The notes beneath the pieces are model-generated. The model made no database searches. It saw only the letters and a program-made list of their open reading frames with translations, and was not told where the DNA came from. From Rhodospirillales bacterium (GTDB taxonomy: Bacteria > Pseudomonadota > Alphaproteobacteria > Micavibrionales > Micavibrionaceae), in contig JACKIT010000022.1 in NCBI GenBank assembly GCA_020638335.1, forward strand, positions 1-5,349: DNA of 5,349 nt. The letters are read 5' to 3'. This document shows, in pieces, positions 4,966 to 5,349 of the stretch (its first letter is position 1; every line of letters begins with the position of its first letter). Position numbers and translations under genes: made by a program.

Positions 4966-5349
4966 ATGGCACCAGACAATAGCGAGCGAATTGTGGATTA
5001 TTTTTCTCAGTGTGCCGCAGGCGGTTTGTTTGAGAAAATTTTTCCGAGAGAACATCAGGCAGGTGCGGAAAAGAGTCCGGATGGCGGGACTCCGGCGACG
5101 GCCAGAGATGTTTTTGAGTATTACAAGGATTTTTTCGAGAAAGGGTCTTCGGTGTGTTACGGAGAGGGCGAGGAGACGTTCTTAAGCTTTTCGGACCCTC
5201 TGTATAAGCAGGGCGAGATGGAGTGGCTTGTTTACTCGGCGGGGCGTTTGGAGAGCGGTGGGGAAAACATTTATTTAACTTCTTTCAGTGGTCAGCAAGG
5301 CGGGCATCAGAGGCTTTTGGGAATTGCTTATGATTCCTCCCAAGAAGGA
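4966..5349 (+). CDS. uncharacterised acidic protein, 3'-truncated by window edge
   Basis: An open frame of 128 codons runs from ATG 4966 to the window end without a stop. The Shine-Dalgarno AAGGGG (4954-4959) is 6 bases before the ATG. The protein begins MAPDNSERIVDYFSQC, has no signal peptide or membrane segment, and looks soluble, acidic and cytoplasmic. Visible pieces are a probable helix at 6-26, a loop (27-45) with KSPDGGTPAT, a helix rich in Phe, Tyr and Lys (RDVFEYYKDFFEKG, 47-60), and then strand-like segments (YGEGEETFLSF, MEWLVYSAG, NIYLTSFSG, RLLGIAYD) suggesting an alpha+beta fold. Cysteines are at 16 and 64. I do not recognise a family. This frame is preferred over the overlapping frame 4931-5185 because of its ribosome binding site, its ordinary composition and its continued openness. 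Confidence 0.75.
   Translation, partial: MAPDNSERIVDYFSQCAAGGLFEKIFPREHQAGAEKSPDGGTPATARDVFEYYKDFFEKGSSVCYGEGEETFLSFSDPLYKQGEMEWLVYSAGRLESGGENIYLTSFSGQQGGHQRLLGIAYDSSQEG

Noticed and set aside
4931..5185. 84-codon ORF from ATG 4931 overlapping the last gene
   Set aside because: It starts inside the dyad without a ribosome binding site and becomes arginine-rich. The 4966 frame has a good Shine-Dalgarno and stays open to the window end.

Overview
This window looks like a chromosomal housekeeping region of an alphaproteobacterium. The evidence is the gene order (3' end of cpoB/ybgF, then tilS, then ftsH), which is the arrangement that follows tolB-pal in many alphaproteobacteria, together with family-typical protein details such as a CpoB ending in Leu-Gly-Cys and an FtsH carrying the GGGNDEREQ loop. 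Base composition is moderate (about half G+C by eye). All recognised genes lie on the + strand, and that strand is clearly G-rich relative to C. I cannot name a genus.

Layout. Bases 2-730 are the 3' part of cpoB; its signal peptide lies upstream of the window. A 118-base gap follows, then tilS (849-1853). Bases 1854-2180 are a 327-base gap without a convincing gene. It holds a nested inverted repeat, a strong + strand intrinsic terminator near 1944-1980, a 14-base perfect palindrome and a weak candidate promoter. ftsH (2181-4100) starts at GTG. Three bases after its stop comes an unrecognised two-pass membrane protein (4104-4526), then a small DUF2892-type membrane protein with a cysteine cluster (4551-4832). 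A small hairpin and an A+T-rich dyad precede an unrecognised acidic ORF (from 4966) that runs off the right edge.

Function. CpoB works with the Tol-Pal envelope system. TilS makes lysidine on tRNA-Ile. FtsH is the essential membrane AAA+ zinc protease. The terminator between tilS and ftsH suggests that ftsH begins its own transcription unit. The near-abutting membrane gene, and probably the DUF2892 gene, are likely read with ftsH. In many alphaproteobacteria folP/glmM follow ftsH; here two small membrane proteins and an unknown gene do, so the right third of the window is the least conventional part.

No CRISPR, transposase, tRNA or rRNA was seen. I do not see a clear-cut new system. The best leads are the structured tilS-ftsH spacer, the ftsH-linked two-pass membrane protein, and the unknown terminal gene with its dyad.
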